DNA of 64,000 nucleotides from Pantoea cypripedii (GCF_011395035.1 NZ_CP024769.1:395965-459964); one strand, 5' to 3'; positions 1 to 8,733 are shown, counted from the stretch's first letter. Notes: generated from the letters alone by a model not told the origin. A program made the numbers and translations.

Positions 1-819
1 TGGCGCTGGCTGTTTATCATTGAAGGGTTGTTATCGGCGGTGATCCTGCTGATCTGGTGGCTGGTGGTCAGCGATCGCCCGGAAGAAGCGCGTTGGTTGC
101 CCGAGAAGGAAAAGACCTGGCTGCTCAGCCAGCTGGGACGTGAACGTGCGGCAGTGCGCTCTGTCGCGTCGGTGAGTAAAGCACCTTTAAAAGCGGTGTT
201 TCGCAATCCGGGGCTGATGAAGCTGGTGGCGCTGAATTTCTTCTACCAGACCGGGGATTACGGCTACACCCTGTGGTTGCCCAGTATTCTGAAAAACCTG
301 ACCGGATCGAACATGGCGGGTATTGGGCTGCTGGCGGCATTGCCCTTTGTCGCGACCATTCTGGGTATCTATGCGATTTCATGGTTAAGCGACCGCACCG
401 GCAAACGTCGTCTGTGGGTGATGGTGTCGCTGTTCTGCTTTGCGGCAGCGCTGCTGGCTTCGGTGATTCTGCACAGCAACGTGGTAGCGGCCTATCTCGC
501 ATTGGTGGTCTGTGGTTTCTTCCTGAAGGCCGCCACCAGCCCGTTCTGGTCAATTCCTGGACGCATTGCCGCGCCAGAAGTTGCGGGTAGCGCGCGTGGG
601 GTGATCAATGGCCTCGGTAACCTGGGAGGATTCTGCGGGCCTTATCTGGTCGGGATTATGACCATGCTTTATGGACAGAATGTCGCGGTCTGCTGGCTGG
701 CGGGTTCGCTGGTGGTGGCGGGTTTGCTGACCACCACGTTACCCAAAGCCTGTGACCTGAAGCCGTCAGAAGGGTTGGGGGATATGCAGCAGGATAACCT
801 GGCGACGTATAAACATTAA
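1..819 (+). CDS. MFS transporter, anion:cation symporter-like (3' part)
   Basis: The reading frame is open from the first base of the window, so the start lies upstream and about 272 C-terminal residues are visible. The visible part begins in a hydrophobic segment (WRWLFIIEG), then a charged central loop (RPEEARWLPEKEKTWL) typical of the major facilitator ACS subfamily that carries sugar acids and aromatic acids, then about six membrane helices. The segment SWLSDRTGKRRLWV is the second copy of MFS motif A. An inner-membrane proton-coupled symporter is likely; the substrate cannot be read. A REP-type palindrome pair follows the stop codon. Confidence 0.8.
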   Translation, partial: WRWLFIIEGLLSAVILLIWWLVVSDRPEEARWLPEKEKTWLLSQLGRERAAVRSVASVSKAPLKAVFRNPGLMKLVALNFFYQTGDYGYTLWLPSILKNLTGSNMAGIGLLAALPFVATILGIYAISWLSDRTGKRRLWVMVSLFCFAAALLASVILHSNVVAAYLALVVCGFFLKAATSPFWSIPGRIAAPEVAGSARGVINGLGNLGGFCGPYLVGIMTMLYGQNVAVCWLAGSLVVAGLLTTTLPKACDLKPSEGLGDMQQDNLATYKH

Positions 820-830
820 CGACATATTTT

Positions 831-903
831 GTAGCGGCGCGATTTATCGCGCGCCTTTTGGCCAGGGCGCAGTTGAAAGCAGCGCAATAAATTGCGCTGC
901 TAC
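831..903. repeat. REP-type palindrome pair
   Basis: Two inverted copies of a short palindromic element face each other. The left copy begins GTAGCGGCGCGATTTATCGC and the right one ends GCGCAATAAATTGCGCTGCT. They sit between two convergent genes. The same family recurs near 33.3, 46.9 and 62.5 kb, always outside genes. Confidence 0.75.
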
Positions 904-932
904 AAATTTGAGCAAGAGGGACGTCAGCAGTA

Positions 933-1733
933 TTACCAGCCTTTAATAATATCGCCTTTATAGATTTCATTGGCTTTATTGAGAACTTCCGGGGACTGGA
1001 ATGCTTCTTTCAGCTTCTGAATATTCGGACTGTCTTTATTGTCTTCACGCGCCACAATCGCGTTCACATAAGGTGACGCCTTGCCTTCCATAAACATGCC
1101 ATCGCGCGAAGCGGACAGATTCGCCAGTGCCGCGAAGTTGTTATTAATGATGGAGACGTAAACCTGCGGATCGTCGAGAGTACGCGCCAGCTGCGGGGTA
1201 TCCACCTCAACAAACTTCAGGTTTTTCGGGTTAGCGGTGATGTCCAGCGTGGTTGGCAACAGGCCCGCTTCCGGTTTCACGCTAATCAGCCCCTGCGCCT
1301 GTAACAACAGCAGGCTGCGTCCGAGGGTGGTGGCTTCGTTGGAAATGGTGATGGTTGCGCCATCAGGCAGATCTTTTAATGATTTGATTTTGCGTGAATA
1401 GCCTGCGATGGGGAAAACAAAGGTATTGGTGATCACGGCAAAATGATAACCACGTTCTTTTGACTGCATCTCCAGATAGGGCAGGCTCTGGAAGGCGTTG
1501 GCATCGACGTCTTTGTTGAACAGCGCTTCGTTAGGCTGGACATAGTCGTTAAAGGCCACCACATCGACATCCAGATGATATTTATCGTGAGCAACCTGCT
1601 TCACGGTGTCCCACAGCGCCTGATCTGGTCCGGTGTTGATCGCCACTTTAACACTGTTGTTGCTGTCTTTATTGCAGGCACTGAGCAGCGTCACTGAAGC
1701 AGCCAGCAGCACGGAGACTAATTTCTTATTCAT
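933..1733 (-). CDS. NlpA/MetQ-family methionine-binding lipoprotein
   Basis: This 266-residue protein has a lipoprotein signal peptide with the lipobox LLSAC, which puts the lipidated Cys at residue 20. The mature part is the type-2 periplasmic binding fold of the MetQ/NlpA family; characteristic stretches are NTFVFPIAGYS, LPTTLDITANPKNL and the C-terminal YKGDIIKGW. Family members deliver D- or L-methionine to the MetNI importer. No metNI lies beside it, so like E. coli nlpA it is a stand-alone lipoprotein that may feed a transporter encoded elsewhere. The start is supported by an AAGGAA ribosome site, and candidate MetJ boxes lie upstream. Methionine specificity is inferred from family and operator. 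Confidence 0.85.
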   Translation of the reverse strand: MNKKLVSVLLAASVTLLSACNKDSNNSVKVAINTGPDQALWDTVKQVAHDKYHLDVDVVAFNDYVQPNEALFNKDVDANAFQSLPYLEMQSKERGYHFAVITNTFVFPIAGYSRKIKSLKDLPDGATITISNEATTLGRSLLLLQAQGLISVKPEAGLLPTTLDITANPKNLKFVEVDTPQLARTLDDPQVYVSIINNNFAALANLSASRDGMFMEGKASPYVNAIVAREDNKDSPNIQKLKEAFQSPEVLNKANEIYKGDIIKGW

Positions 1734-1791
1734 AACGAAGTTCCTTTCTAAAAACGGCGCAGCCCAAATGGGGCAGGTGACGCACTATAAT

Positions 1792-1823
1792 CTACATCTG
1801 GACGTCTGTACATCCAGATGGAA
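1792..1823 (-). promoter_or_regulatory. Candidate MetJ operator (met boxes)
   Basis: Four contiguous 8-mers can be laid on the MetJ consensus AGACGTCT. GGACGTCT at 1800-1807 matches 7 of 8 positions, and its neighbours match 4-5 of 8. The region is also a dyad, CATCTGGA (1795-1802) facing TCCAGATG (1813-1820). It lies about 60-90 bp upstream of the NlpA/MetQ-like gene, where methionine repression would be expected. Confidence 0.6.
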
Positions 1824-1970
1824 ATCGTTTGCTGAAAATTACAGCGTCATGCTGTGCCATTTTTTCTCAGCCCCCATCCTGACGATTTCGCCAGTTTTGA
1901 AAAGCCGCTGACCTGTTTTTCGCCGATAATGGCGTGCCAAAACTTCGCTTAAATTCCAGGGAATCTCACG

Positions 1971-3086
1971 ATGTTTCACCTGATTTTCAGCCTGCCTGGC
2001 TGGTATGTCATCGCACGTTTTATCGCTCCCCTGGCGTTGCCGCTGGGTGTGAAGCTCCTTTTCTCCGCCGTGGTGTTGCTTGCCACGCAGTATCTGTTCT
2101 TCAGTCGTTTTACCTCCGGCAGCATCATGTCGCCGGAAATGCCGCGTCCGGTGATTATTCTGTTCAACTGGGCGTTCTGCGCGGTGCTGTTTCTCGCCAT
2201 GCTTCAGGTCGTCATCGACGCAGTAGGGCTGATTGCGCTGCTGGCAGGGCATCCGCTGGTGATTGCGCCGGAAGTACGCTATCTGGCGGGCGGGTTCGCC
2301 ATGCTGCTGGCGGCGGTGGGGGTGCATCAGGCGATACGTGTCCCCCCGGTGAAAGACGTGGTCTTCAGCATTAAAAACCTGCCTGCTGAATTTGAGGGGT
2401 ATCAGCTGTTGCAGCTGACGGATCTGCATATCAGCAAACTGTTCAATGGAAAATGGACAGCGAAAATGGTGGAGAAGGCGATGGCGCTGGAGGTGGATCT
2501 GATTGTTGTCACCGGCGATGTGATTGATGGCACGCTGAACAATCGCCGTGATGACGTTGCGCCATTGCAGGGACTGAACGCGCCCGATGGGGTGTTTGCC
2601 ATCACCGGTAACCACGAATATTTTTTTGAGCAGGCGCGCTGGACGGAACATCTCGCCTCGCTGGGGCTGAAGCCCTTGCTTAACAGCCATACGGTGGTGA
2701 CCCGCGATGATGCCAGCCTGGTGATTGTCGGGGTGACGGATGCATCGGCACCCAACAGAGGCGCACCGGGGCCGGATTTGACTCGTGCATTGTCGGGCGC
2801 ACCCATCAATGCGCCAGTGGTGTTGCTGGATCATCAACCGCGCAATGCCCGCCAGAATGCGGCGCAAGGGGCGGATGTACAGCTATCCGGCCATACCCAC
2901 GGTGGCTTAATTGCCGGGTTCGATCGCCTGTTCGCCAAACCCAATGGTGGGTTTGTTTCCGGGCTTTATGCCGTCGAGGGTATGCAGCTTTATGTGAATA
3001 ACGGGACCGCGCTGTGGCCGGGCATGGCCGTGCGCTTAGGCCGTCCTTCTGAACTGACGCGCATTACGCTCAAACGGGCAAATTAA
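1971..3086 (+). CDS. Membrane-anchored calcineurin-like metallophosphoesterase
   Basis: This is a 371-residue protein. Residues 1 to about 125 hold several hydrophobic helices. A calcineurin-like phosphoesterase domain follows with the metal-binding motifs in order: LTDLHIS (D-x-H), VVTGDVIDG (GD), AITGNHEYF (GNHE) and QLSGHTHGG (GHTH). This is the YkuE/YaeI-type arrangement, in which a membrane-tethered dinuclear-metal phosphoesterase acts near lipid or nucleotide substrates. The ATG follows a region without a strong ribosome site, but the membrane segment begins at once, so the start is plausible. It is a single-gene unit ending in a rho-independent terminator. The substrate is unknown. Confidence 0.8.
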   Translation: MFHLIFSLPGWYVIARFIAPLALPLGVKLLFSAVVLLATQYLFFSRFTSGSIMSPEMPRPVIILFNWAFCAVLFLAMLQVVIDAVGLIALLAGHPLVIAPEVRYLAGGFAMLLAAVGVHQAIRVPPVKDVVFSIKNLPAEFEGYQLLQLTDLHISKLFNGKWTAKMVEKAMALEVDLIVVTGDVIDGTLNNRRDDVAPLQGLNAPDGVFAITGNHEYFFEQARWTEHLASLGLKPLLNSHTVVTRDDASLVIVGVTDASAPNRGAPGPDLTRALSGAPINAPVVLLDHQPRNARQNAAQGADVQLSGHTHGGLIAGFDRLFAKPNGGFVSGLYAVEGMQLYVNNGTALWPGMAVRLGRPSELTRITLKRAN

Positions 3087-3091
3087 GCGAC

Positions 3092-3119
3092 GGGGGCGCG
3101 CAAGGTGCCCCCATTTTTT
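3092..3119 (+). terminator. Rho-independent terminator after the phosphoesterase
   Basis: GGGGGC pairs with GCCCCC across a 9-base loop, followed by ATTTTTT. It lies 6 bp after the stop codon. Confidence 0.8.
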
Positions 3120-3288
3120 AAGATTGATTGGTATCGTTTCCACTAAATCCTCGTGTCATGAAATTTCCTCTTCAATGGAATAATCCTGAATTGCCACTTC
3201 ATCGAGAATGAAAACAATAACATATTGATTGTTATCTTTATTTTTAAAATACATGGAAAGATCGCACAGAATTATAATGTAAATCCTT

Positions 3289-3304
3289 TGTGATAGCGTT
3301 TACA
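3289..3304 (+). promoter_or_regulatory. CRP-like site upstream of gcd
   Basis: TGTGA-TAGCGT-TTACA matches the CRP half-site consensus TGTGA-N6-TCACA at 9 of 10 positions and lies 55 bp upstream of the gcd start. E. coli gcd is known to respond negatively to cAMP-CRP, which fits a site this close to the start. The intergenic stretch 3120-3358 is otherwise AT-rich with no reading frame. Confidence 0.5.
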
Positions 3305-3311
3305 CTAATGA

Positions 3312-3326
3312 TGTAAATTCTTTACA
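3312..3326. promoter_or_regulatory. Perfect palindrome in the gcd leader
   Basis: TGTAAA-TTC-TTTACA is a perfect 6+6 inverted repeat 33 bp before the gcd start. A second TGTAAAT lies about 35 bp upstream (near 3278). It could be an operator for an unidentified repressor; no known family is assigned. Confidence 0.35.
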
Positions 3327-3358
3327 GTTGTCACGTTTTTCCCTTCAAGGTTAATAAA

Positions 3359-5719
3359 ATGTCACGGGCATCCCGAATTCTAAATTTGTTAACACTCATC
3401 TTTTCAGTGGTTTGTGCTGCATGGCTGCTGATTGGTGGTGTCTGGTTACTGTCGCTGGGCGGCAGTGCTTATTACCTGATTAGCGGTCTGGCAATGGCGG
3501 CGTTTAGCTGGCTGTTGCTGAAAAGAAAGCGCAGCGCGCTCTATCTTTACGCCGCGATTCTGTTTCTTACTGCTATCTGGGCCTGGCATGAAGCCGGGAG
3601 CGATTACTGGACGCTGGTTCCGCGTCTGGATATTTGGGTGTTGCTAGGTATCTGGCTCATCCTGCCTTTCAGCTATCGTCAATTCTCCACCAGCAACAAA
3701 AAACCGTTGGGTGCGATGCTGGTTGCTCTGCTGGTTAACGTAGCGTTGCTGGCGGGTTCAGCGATGCACGATCCGCAGGAAATCAACGGCGAACTGCCGC
3801 TGACCGATAAAGCGCCTGCCGCTTCAACGGTTCCGGCGGAAGACTGGACGGCGTATGGTCGTACTCAGGAAGGGGTTCGCTACTCACCGCTGCAACAAAT
3901 CAATGAGCACAACGTTAAAGATTTGCAGGTTGCCTGGCAGTTTGAGACTGGCGATCACAAAACTGCAAATGACCCTGGTGAGATCACTAACGAAGTAACG
4001 CCACTGAAAGTCGGCAACATGCTGTATCTCTGCACGCCGCACCAAATCCTGATTGCTCTGGATGCGGCCAGCGGTAAAGAGAAATGGCGCTTCGATCCCA
4101 AACTGAAATCGGACCCGACGTTCCAGCATATTACCTGCCGTGGCGTCTCTTACCATGAAATGCCGATTGCAGCTGAAAGCAACGCCAGCCAGCCTGCCAG
4201 CTGTGCACGCCGTATTTTCCTGCCGGTGGATGATGGTCGCCTGTTTGCGCTCGATGCGCAGACTGGTGAGCGTTGCCAGACTTTCGCCAACAATGGCGAA
4301 CTGAATCTGCAACATCAGCAGCCGAATGCCTATCCGGGTGGCTATGAGCCGACATCTCCGCCGATCGTGACCAATAATATGGTTATCGTGGCAGGTTCAG
4401 TAACGGATAACCTGTCTACCCGCGAGCCTTCAGGTGTAATCCGTGGTTTTGATATCAACAGCGGCAAACTGGTTTGGGCGTTCGATCCCGGCGCGAAAGA
4501 TCCGAATGCGCTGCCTGCGGATGGCGAGACGTTTACCGCCAACTCACCGAACTCCTGGGCACCGGCAGCTTACGATGCCAAACGCGACATCATCTATCTG
4601 CCGATGGGGGTATCGACGCCGGATATCTGGGGTGGCAATCGCACCGCCGATCAGGAACGTTTCGCCAGTGGCCTGTTAGCGCTGCATGCCTCCACCGGTA
4701 AACTGGCCTGGTTCTATCAGACCGTACACCACGATCTGTGGGATATGGATCTGCCGTCACAGCCGACCCTGGCGGATATCACCGACAAAGACGGTAACGC
4801 GGTTCCGGTGGTGTATGTCCCGGCTAAAACCGGCAACATTTTTGTTCTGAACCGTGAAACCGGTAAGCCAGTGGTCCCGGCGCCGGAAACCCCGGTTCCG
4901 CAAGGCCCGGCAAAAGGTGATCACCTCAATCCAACCCAGCCATTCTCTGAGCTGACATTCCGTCCGCAGCAGAAGTTGCAGGGCAAGGATATGTGGGGTG
5001 CCACCATGTTTGATCAGCTGGTGTGCCGCGTGATGTTCCATCGTCTGCGCTATGAAGGACCGTTCACACCGCCTTCTGAGCAGGGCACGCTGGTATTCCC
5101 GGGTGACTTCGGCATGTTCGAATGGGGCGGCATTGCGGTGGATACCGATCGTCAGATCGCTATTGCCAACCCGATGGCGATGCCATTTATCTCTAAACTG
5201 ATTCCGCGTGGTCCGGGCAACCCGATTGAGCCGGGTGCCGATGGCGCTGCGGGTTCCGGTTCTGAATCTGGCGTGCAGCATATGTACGGCGTGCCTTATG
5301 GTGTGGAACTGAATCCGTTCCTGTCGCCGTTTGGTCTGCCATGTCTGCAACCTTCGTGGGGCTTTGTTTCCGCGATCAATCTGCAGAATCATCAGATCGT
5401 CTGGAAAAAACGCATTGGTACGGTGCGTGACAGCGCTCCGGTGCCGTTACCGTTCAAAATGGGTGTGCCGATGTTAGGCGGCCCGGTTACCACTGCCGGT
5501 AACGTGTTCTTCGTGGCGGGTACGCTGGATAATTATCTGCGCGCCTATAGCGTCCGCGATGGTCAGTTGCTGTGGCAGGCACGTCTGCCAGCGGGTGGTC
5601 AGGCAACACCGATGACCTATGCGGTCGATGGCAAGCAATATGTGGTGATCATGGCGGGTGGACACGGTTCGTTCGGCACTAAACTGGGTGATTACGTCAT
5701 CGCCTATAAACTGCCGTAA
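3359..5719 (+). CDS. gcd: Membrane-bound PQQ-dependent glucose dehydrogenase
   Basis: This enzyme oxidises glucose to gluconolactone on the periplasmic face and passes electrons to ubiquinone. The 786 residues compare with about 796 in E. coli. Residues 1 to about 145 form five membrane helices; the rest is an eight-bladed PQQ propeller. DWTAYGRTQEGVRYSPL opens the propeller, and VHHDLWDMDLPSQP (about residues 455-468) carries the catalytic aspartate region. AKTGNIFVLNRETGKPV and the C-terminal GGHGSFGTKLGDYVIAYKLP are also family-typical. An AAGG ribosome site precedes the ATG. No PQQ synthesis genes lie in the window, so the cofactor must come from elsewhere. In plant-associated Enterobacterales this enzyme drives gluconate formation and phosphate solubilisation. 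Confidence 0.97.
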   Translation: MSRASRILNLLTLIFSVVCAAWLLIGGVWLLSLGGSAYYLISGLAMAAFSWLLLKRKRSALYLYAAILFLTAIWAWHEAGSDYWTLVPRLDIWVLLGIWLILPFSYRQFSTSNKKPLGAMLVALLVNVALLAGSAMHDPQEINGELPLTDKAPAASTVPAEDWTAYGRTQEGVRYSPLQQINEHNVKDLQVAWQFETGDHKTANDPGEITNEVTPLKVGNMLYLCTPHQILIALDAASGKEKWRFDPKLKSDPTFQHITCRGVSYHEMPIAAESNASQPASCARRIFLPVDDGRLFALDAQTGERCQTFANNGELNLQHQQPNAYPGGYEPTSPPIVTNNMVIVAGSVTDNLSTREPSGVIRGFDINSGKLVWAFDPGAKDPNALPADGETFTANSPNSWAPAAYDAKRDIIYLPMGVSTPDIWGGNRTADQERFASGLLALHASTGKLAWFYQTVHHDLWDMDLPSQPTLADITDKDGNAVPVVYVPAKTGNIFVLNRETGKPVVPAPETPVPQGPAKGDHLNPTQPFSELTFRPQQKLQGKDMWGATMFDQLVCRVMFHRLRYEGPFTPPSEQGTLVFPGDFGMFEWGGIAVDTDRQIAIANPMAMPFISKLIPRGPGNPIEPGADGAAGSGSESGVQHMYGVPYGVELNPFLSPFGLPCLQPSWGFVSAINLQNHQIVWKKRIGTVRDSAPVPLPFKMGVPMLGGPVTTAGNVFFVAGTLDNYLRAYSVRDGQLLWQARLPAGGQATPMTYAVDGKQYVVIMAGGHGSFGTKLGDYVIAYKLP

Positions 5720-5740
5720 ACCTGATTACCTCTGTCAATC

Positions 5741-5777
5741 GCGCCCCCGTCGGGTTATCCGGCGGGGGCGTTTTCGT
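5741..5777 (+). terminator. Rho-independent terminator after gcd
   Basis: CGCCCCCG (5742-5749) pairs with CGGGGGCG (5763-5770) across a 13-base loop, followed by TTTTCGTTT. It ends exactly at the stop codon of the convergent gene. Confidence 0.85.
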
Positions 5778-6578
5778 TTAGTTTCCGGATAATTCGGTGG
5801 TTCTGCGCAAGGCAGCTAAAACGCTTTGCTGTAAACCGGCCGCAAAATCACTTTTGTTCAGTTCATAGATGCCGTTGATACCGACGCCGCCCGGAGAATT
5901 GTTGATATCCATCAGCTGACGCGGATGGCATTGTTTTAACTTCAGCATTTCCACCGCACCAATAAGATTTTCGTACACCGCCTGGGTTGATTGCGTGCGG
6001 GTCAATCCCGCCAGTACGCCCGCATCGGCTAATGATTCGATAAAGTAATAAACGTAATTCACCCCGGCGACGGCAAAAGCCGTGAAGGCGTCGATCAGGC
6101 GCTCCTCCAGCAACATCACCTTGCCAAAACTCTCAAGGAACGGCAGCAATGGGCCGCGTTCGACCTGGGCATTGAAGGCTACGCCACTGAAGCCCAGCCC
6201 GGTATCGGTGAGGGTGTTCGGGATAATGCGCGCAATGGGGCGCGTTGCGCCCAGCAACGTCGCCAGTTTCTCCAGTGTCACTCCGGCGATGATCGAAATG
6301 ACGGTGGTATTGGCAGCGGCATACTGGTTAATCTGCGCGGCAACGGCGGCCAGATCATCCTGGGGTCGGATACCCAGCACAATATAGTCGGCGCTGGCTA
6401 ACGCTTCCGGCTCCGTCAGGGTGCAATTGAGTTGATACCGTGTCTGTAGCAGCGCAATACGCGCCGGATCGATATCCGAAAGGGTAACGCGACTGGTGGA
6501 TAATGTGTGACGTTGTAACGCAGCGCGGATAATGGCCTCTGCCATTTGTCCGGCACCAAAAAAGTGGATGTGACTCAT
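5778..6578 (-). CDS. ProC-like pyrroline-5-carboxylate reductase paralogue
   Basis: This is a 266-residue protein. The N-terminal Rossmann motif is FFGAGQMAEAII (residues 5-16), and a C-terminal P5C-reductase dimerisation domain contains NNSPGGVGINGIYEL. Housekeeping ProC has a SPGGTTIAGL-type signature here, so the substrate end differs. Family members reduce cyclic imines such as pyrroline-5-carboxylate with NAD(P)H in the cytoplasm. Its start overlaps the stop of the amidohydrolase by 4 bp (ATGA), so the two are translationally coupled and probably act in one pathway. A catabolic imine or ornithine-type substrate is more likely than proline synthesis, but this is inference. Confidence 0.75.
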   Translation of the reverse strand: MSHIHFFGAGQMAEAIIRAALQRHTLSTSRVTLSDIDPARIALLQTRYQLNCTLTEPEALASADYIVLGIRPQDDLAAVAAQINQYAAANTTVISIIAGVTLEKLATLLGATRPIARIIPNTLTDTGLGFSGVAFNAQVERGPLLPFLESFGKVMLLEERLIDAFTAFAVAGVNYVYYFIESLADAGVLAGLTRTQSTQAVYENLIGAVEMLKLKQCHPRQLMDINNSPGGVGINGIYELNKSDFAAGLQQSVLAALRRTTELSGN

Positions 6579-7759
6579 GGGTGTATCTCCTGGTCAGAAA
6601 AACGCGAAGGCAATAACCGTTCCACCAATGAAACCCACAAGCCGATACCGGGGGTGATCAGGTCATCGTTGAAGTCGTAATTCGGGCTGTGCAGCGATGC
6701 GGAAGGCGTCGCGCCATCTGCGCCGAGCCATAAATAAGCGCCGGGGCAAGCCTGCAACAGATAAGCAAAATCCTCAGCTGCCATCGAGGGGCGCGGATTG
6801 TCATGCACGCGCGTGATACCTGCGGTCGCGAGGGCGGCGTGGCGTAATTCGTCAGCCTGGCTGGCGTGGTTTTGGGTGACCGGGTATCCATAGGTCCACT
6901 CGACGTTTCCCGCCACACCCAGCGCTTGCGGGACAGTGCGGGCATAGTCGTCAATCAGCTGCCAGCAGCGTTCCCGCGTCGCGGTGCTCAGACAGCGTAA
7001 CGTGCCAGACAGCGTCAGGCGATCCGGGATGACGTTGATGGCTTCCCCGGCGTGAATCTGTGTCACGCTAATGACGCACTGCTCCAGCGGTGACAAACGG
7101 CGCGCGGCGATGGTTTGCAACGCCAGCACCAACTGCGAGGCGGCAATAATCGGGTCCGCGCCCAGTTCCGGCATGGCGGCGTGGCAACCTTTACCTTGCA
7201 GGGTGATGGTGAAGTTATCCTGCGATGCCATCATCACTGCGGAACTGATGGCGCATTCGCCCAGCGGCAGGCCGGGCCAGTTATGCAGCGCAAACACCGA
7301 TTGCATCGGAAAACGGCTGAATAAACCGTCCTCAATCATCAGGCGGCCACCTCCGGCATTTTCTTCCGCAGGCTGGAAAATAAAATAGACGGTGCCGCTA
7401 AACTGGCGCGTTTGCGCTAAATCACACGCGGCCCCGAGCAGGATGGCGCTGTGTCCATCATGCCCACAGGCGTGCATGGCGCCTGCATGGATCGACTGCC
7501 AGTCACAGCCGGTACGCTCCTGCATGGGCAGGGCATCAATATCGGCACGTAGCCCAATGGCAGGGCCAGGCCCGTTGCGCAGCACGGCCACAATTCCGGT
7601 TCCGGCAATGCCACGGTGAACCTCCAGACCGAACTCGCTTAATAACGCAGCGATTCTTTCCGACGTTCTGAGTTCCTGTAAACCAATTTCCGGGATGCGA
7701 TGCAACTCCCGCCGCCAGTCAATCGCCTGACGGATCAGCTCCTGAGAAATATTTCCCAT
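6575..7759 (-). CDS. M20D-family amidohydrolase (hippurate / N-acyl amino acid hydrolase-like)
   Basis: This 394-residue metalloenzyme has the M20D core motifs: RADIDALPM, MHACGHDGHSAILLGAA with the Cys and His metal ligands, PAEENAGGGRLMIEDGLF with the catalytic Glu, and LHNWPGLPLGECAI. Relatives split N-acylated or indole-acetyl amino acids into acid and amino acid. I chose the MGNISQEL start (7759) because RRELHRIPEIGLQE follows at the usual distance. The frame extends ten codons upstream (to 7789), but those residues are hydrophobic and unlike the family start. It sits between the GntR regulator and the ProC-like reductase on the same strand, suggesting release of an amino acid that the reductase then processes. 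Confidence 0.85.
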   Translation of the reverse strand: MGNISQELIRQAIDWRRELHRIPEIGLQELRTSERIAALLSEFGLEVHRGIAGTGIVAVLRNGPGPAIGLRADIDALPMQERTGCDWQSIHAGAMHACGHDGHSAILLGAACDLAQTRQFSGTVYFIFQPAEENAGGGRLMIEDGLFSRFPMQSVFALHNWPGLPLGECAISSAVMMASQDNFTITLQGKGCHAAMPELGADPIIAASQLVLALQTIAARRLSPLEQCVISVTQIHAGEAINVIPDRLTLSGTLRCLSTATRERCWQLIDDYARTVPQALGVAGNVEWTYGYPVTQNHASQADELRHAALATAGITRVHDNPRPSMAAEDFAYLLQACPGAYLWLGADGATPSASLHSPNYDFNDDLITPGIGLWVSLVERLLPSRFSDQEIHP

Positions 7760-7821
7760 AGCGCCCCACAATATCACAGCTAATAACATGGCGATCTGGA
7801 TAACCGCCGCTAATTAATCAG

Positions 7822-8523
7822 TTAAAGACTTAAATATATGCGTGCCAGACCTTCTTTGGTCACCGCCACCGCATGTTCTGAACTCAGGGAAATATGCTGC
7901 TCCATTAAATGGACGCCTTTATCAATATCACGAGCGCGCAGGGCAGCAATAATTTCCACGTGTTCGTCGTAAGCGTTATTACGTCGTACCGGAGCTTCCA
8001 GATCGATGCGACGGAAGAAACGGCTGAGGGAGTTTAAACTTTCCAGCATTTCGTATAACCGGGTATTGCGGGCGATACGTGCGATCTCCATATGAAACTG
8101 TTCATCAACCTGGGCAATGCGCGCCCAGTAGGCGGCATCCTGCAACTCAGGTGGATGAAGGGTGACGTTTTCCCAGATGGCGGTAGTACGCGCAATATCC
8201 TCATCGCTGGCGCGCAGGCAGGCAAAGCGGAAGGTGGATTGTTCAATCACCATGCGTACTTCATACAATTCACGCACACCCTCGGGCGTCAGATCGCGTG
8301 AATAAAAGCCACGGTTCGGCACAAAATTCATAAAACCTTCCTGCGCCAGACGGTTCAGCGCCTCGCGTACCGGGGTGCGCGAAACCCCCAGCTCCGCCGC
8401 CAGCTCGACCTCATTAACCCGTTCGCCAGGGCGAAACTGGTAGTCGATTGCCAGCAGTTTTACCTTTTCGTATACCTTTTCCACGCTGTCGGCGCTGCGG
8501 ATTTTCTTTTTTGCGATGACCAA
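7822..8523 (-). CDS. GntR-family transcriptional regulator, FCD (FadR-C-like) type
   Basis: This is a 233-residue protein. Residues about 15-75 form the GntR winged helix (GERVNEVELAAELGVSRTPVREALNRL). An all-helical FCD ligand-binding domain follows, with metal-type residues in the segments YEVRMVIEQ, DEQFHMEIA and YDEHVEIIAALRARD. FCD regulators of this kind usually repress a neighbouring catabolic locus and release DNA on binding a small organic acid or amino acid. It heads the leftward unit with the amidohydrolase and reductase genes and is divergent from the ABC transporter operon. The divergent promoter holds three copies of a palindrome that could be its operator. Confidence 0.9.
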   Translation of the reverse strand: MVIAKKKIRSADSVEKVYEKVKLLAIDYQFRPGERVNEVELAAELGVSRTPVREALNRLAQEGFMNFVPNRGFYSRDLTPEGVRELYEVRMVIEQSTFRFACLRASDEDIARTTAIWENVTLHPPELQDAAYWARIAQVDEQFHMEIARIARNTRLYEMLESLNSLSRFFRRIDLEAPVRRNNAYDEHVEIIAALRARDIDKGVHLMEQHISLSSEHAVAVTKEGLARIYLSL

Positions 8524-8609
8524 TGCTGTCCCCTTGATTTTTGCTGCATACGCACCTGCAACGATATTTTTAAATTGTTAGCACAGTCGTGGGGCGCAAC
8601 TCAACTAAT

Positions 8610-8623
8610 AAATGCATACACTT
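8610..8623. promoter_or_regulatory. Candidate GntR operator, copy 1
   Basis: AAATGCATACACTT is the reverse complement of the palindrome AAGTGTATGCACTT at 8912 apart from one base. It lies 87 bp upstream of the FCD/GntR gene. Confidence 0.5.
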
Positions 8624-8719
8624 CTGTGCGCACCACCTAAGACAATGTCGTTTTATTTACTACGCCATGCTCAGGCTTATTTGCACCATAAAGTGACATC
8701 AATGCACCAAAATAGCGTT

Positions 8720-8733
8720 AAGTGTATTCACTT
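8720..8733. promoter_or_regulatory. Candidate GntR operator, copy 2
   Basis: AAGTGTATTCACTT has the palindromic arms AAGTG and CACTT. It lies mid-way in the 499-bp divergent promoter. No gene is credible in this stretch. Confidence 0.5.

Noticed and set aside
1839..2867. A 342-codon open frame on the minus strand
   Set aside because: It is antisense to the phosphoesterase gene, which has all catalytic motifs. The antisense product is His/Arg/Gln-rich and low in complexity, typical of a shadow frame.
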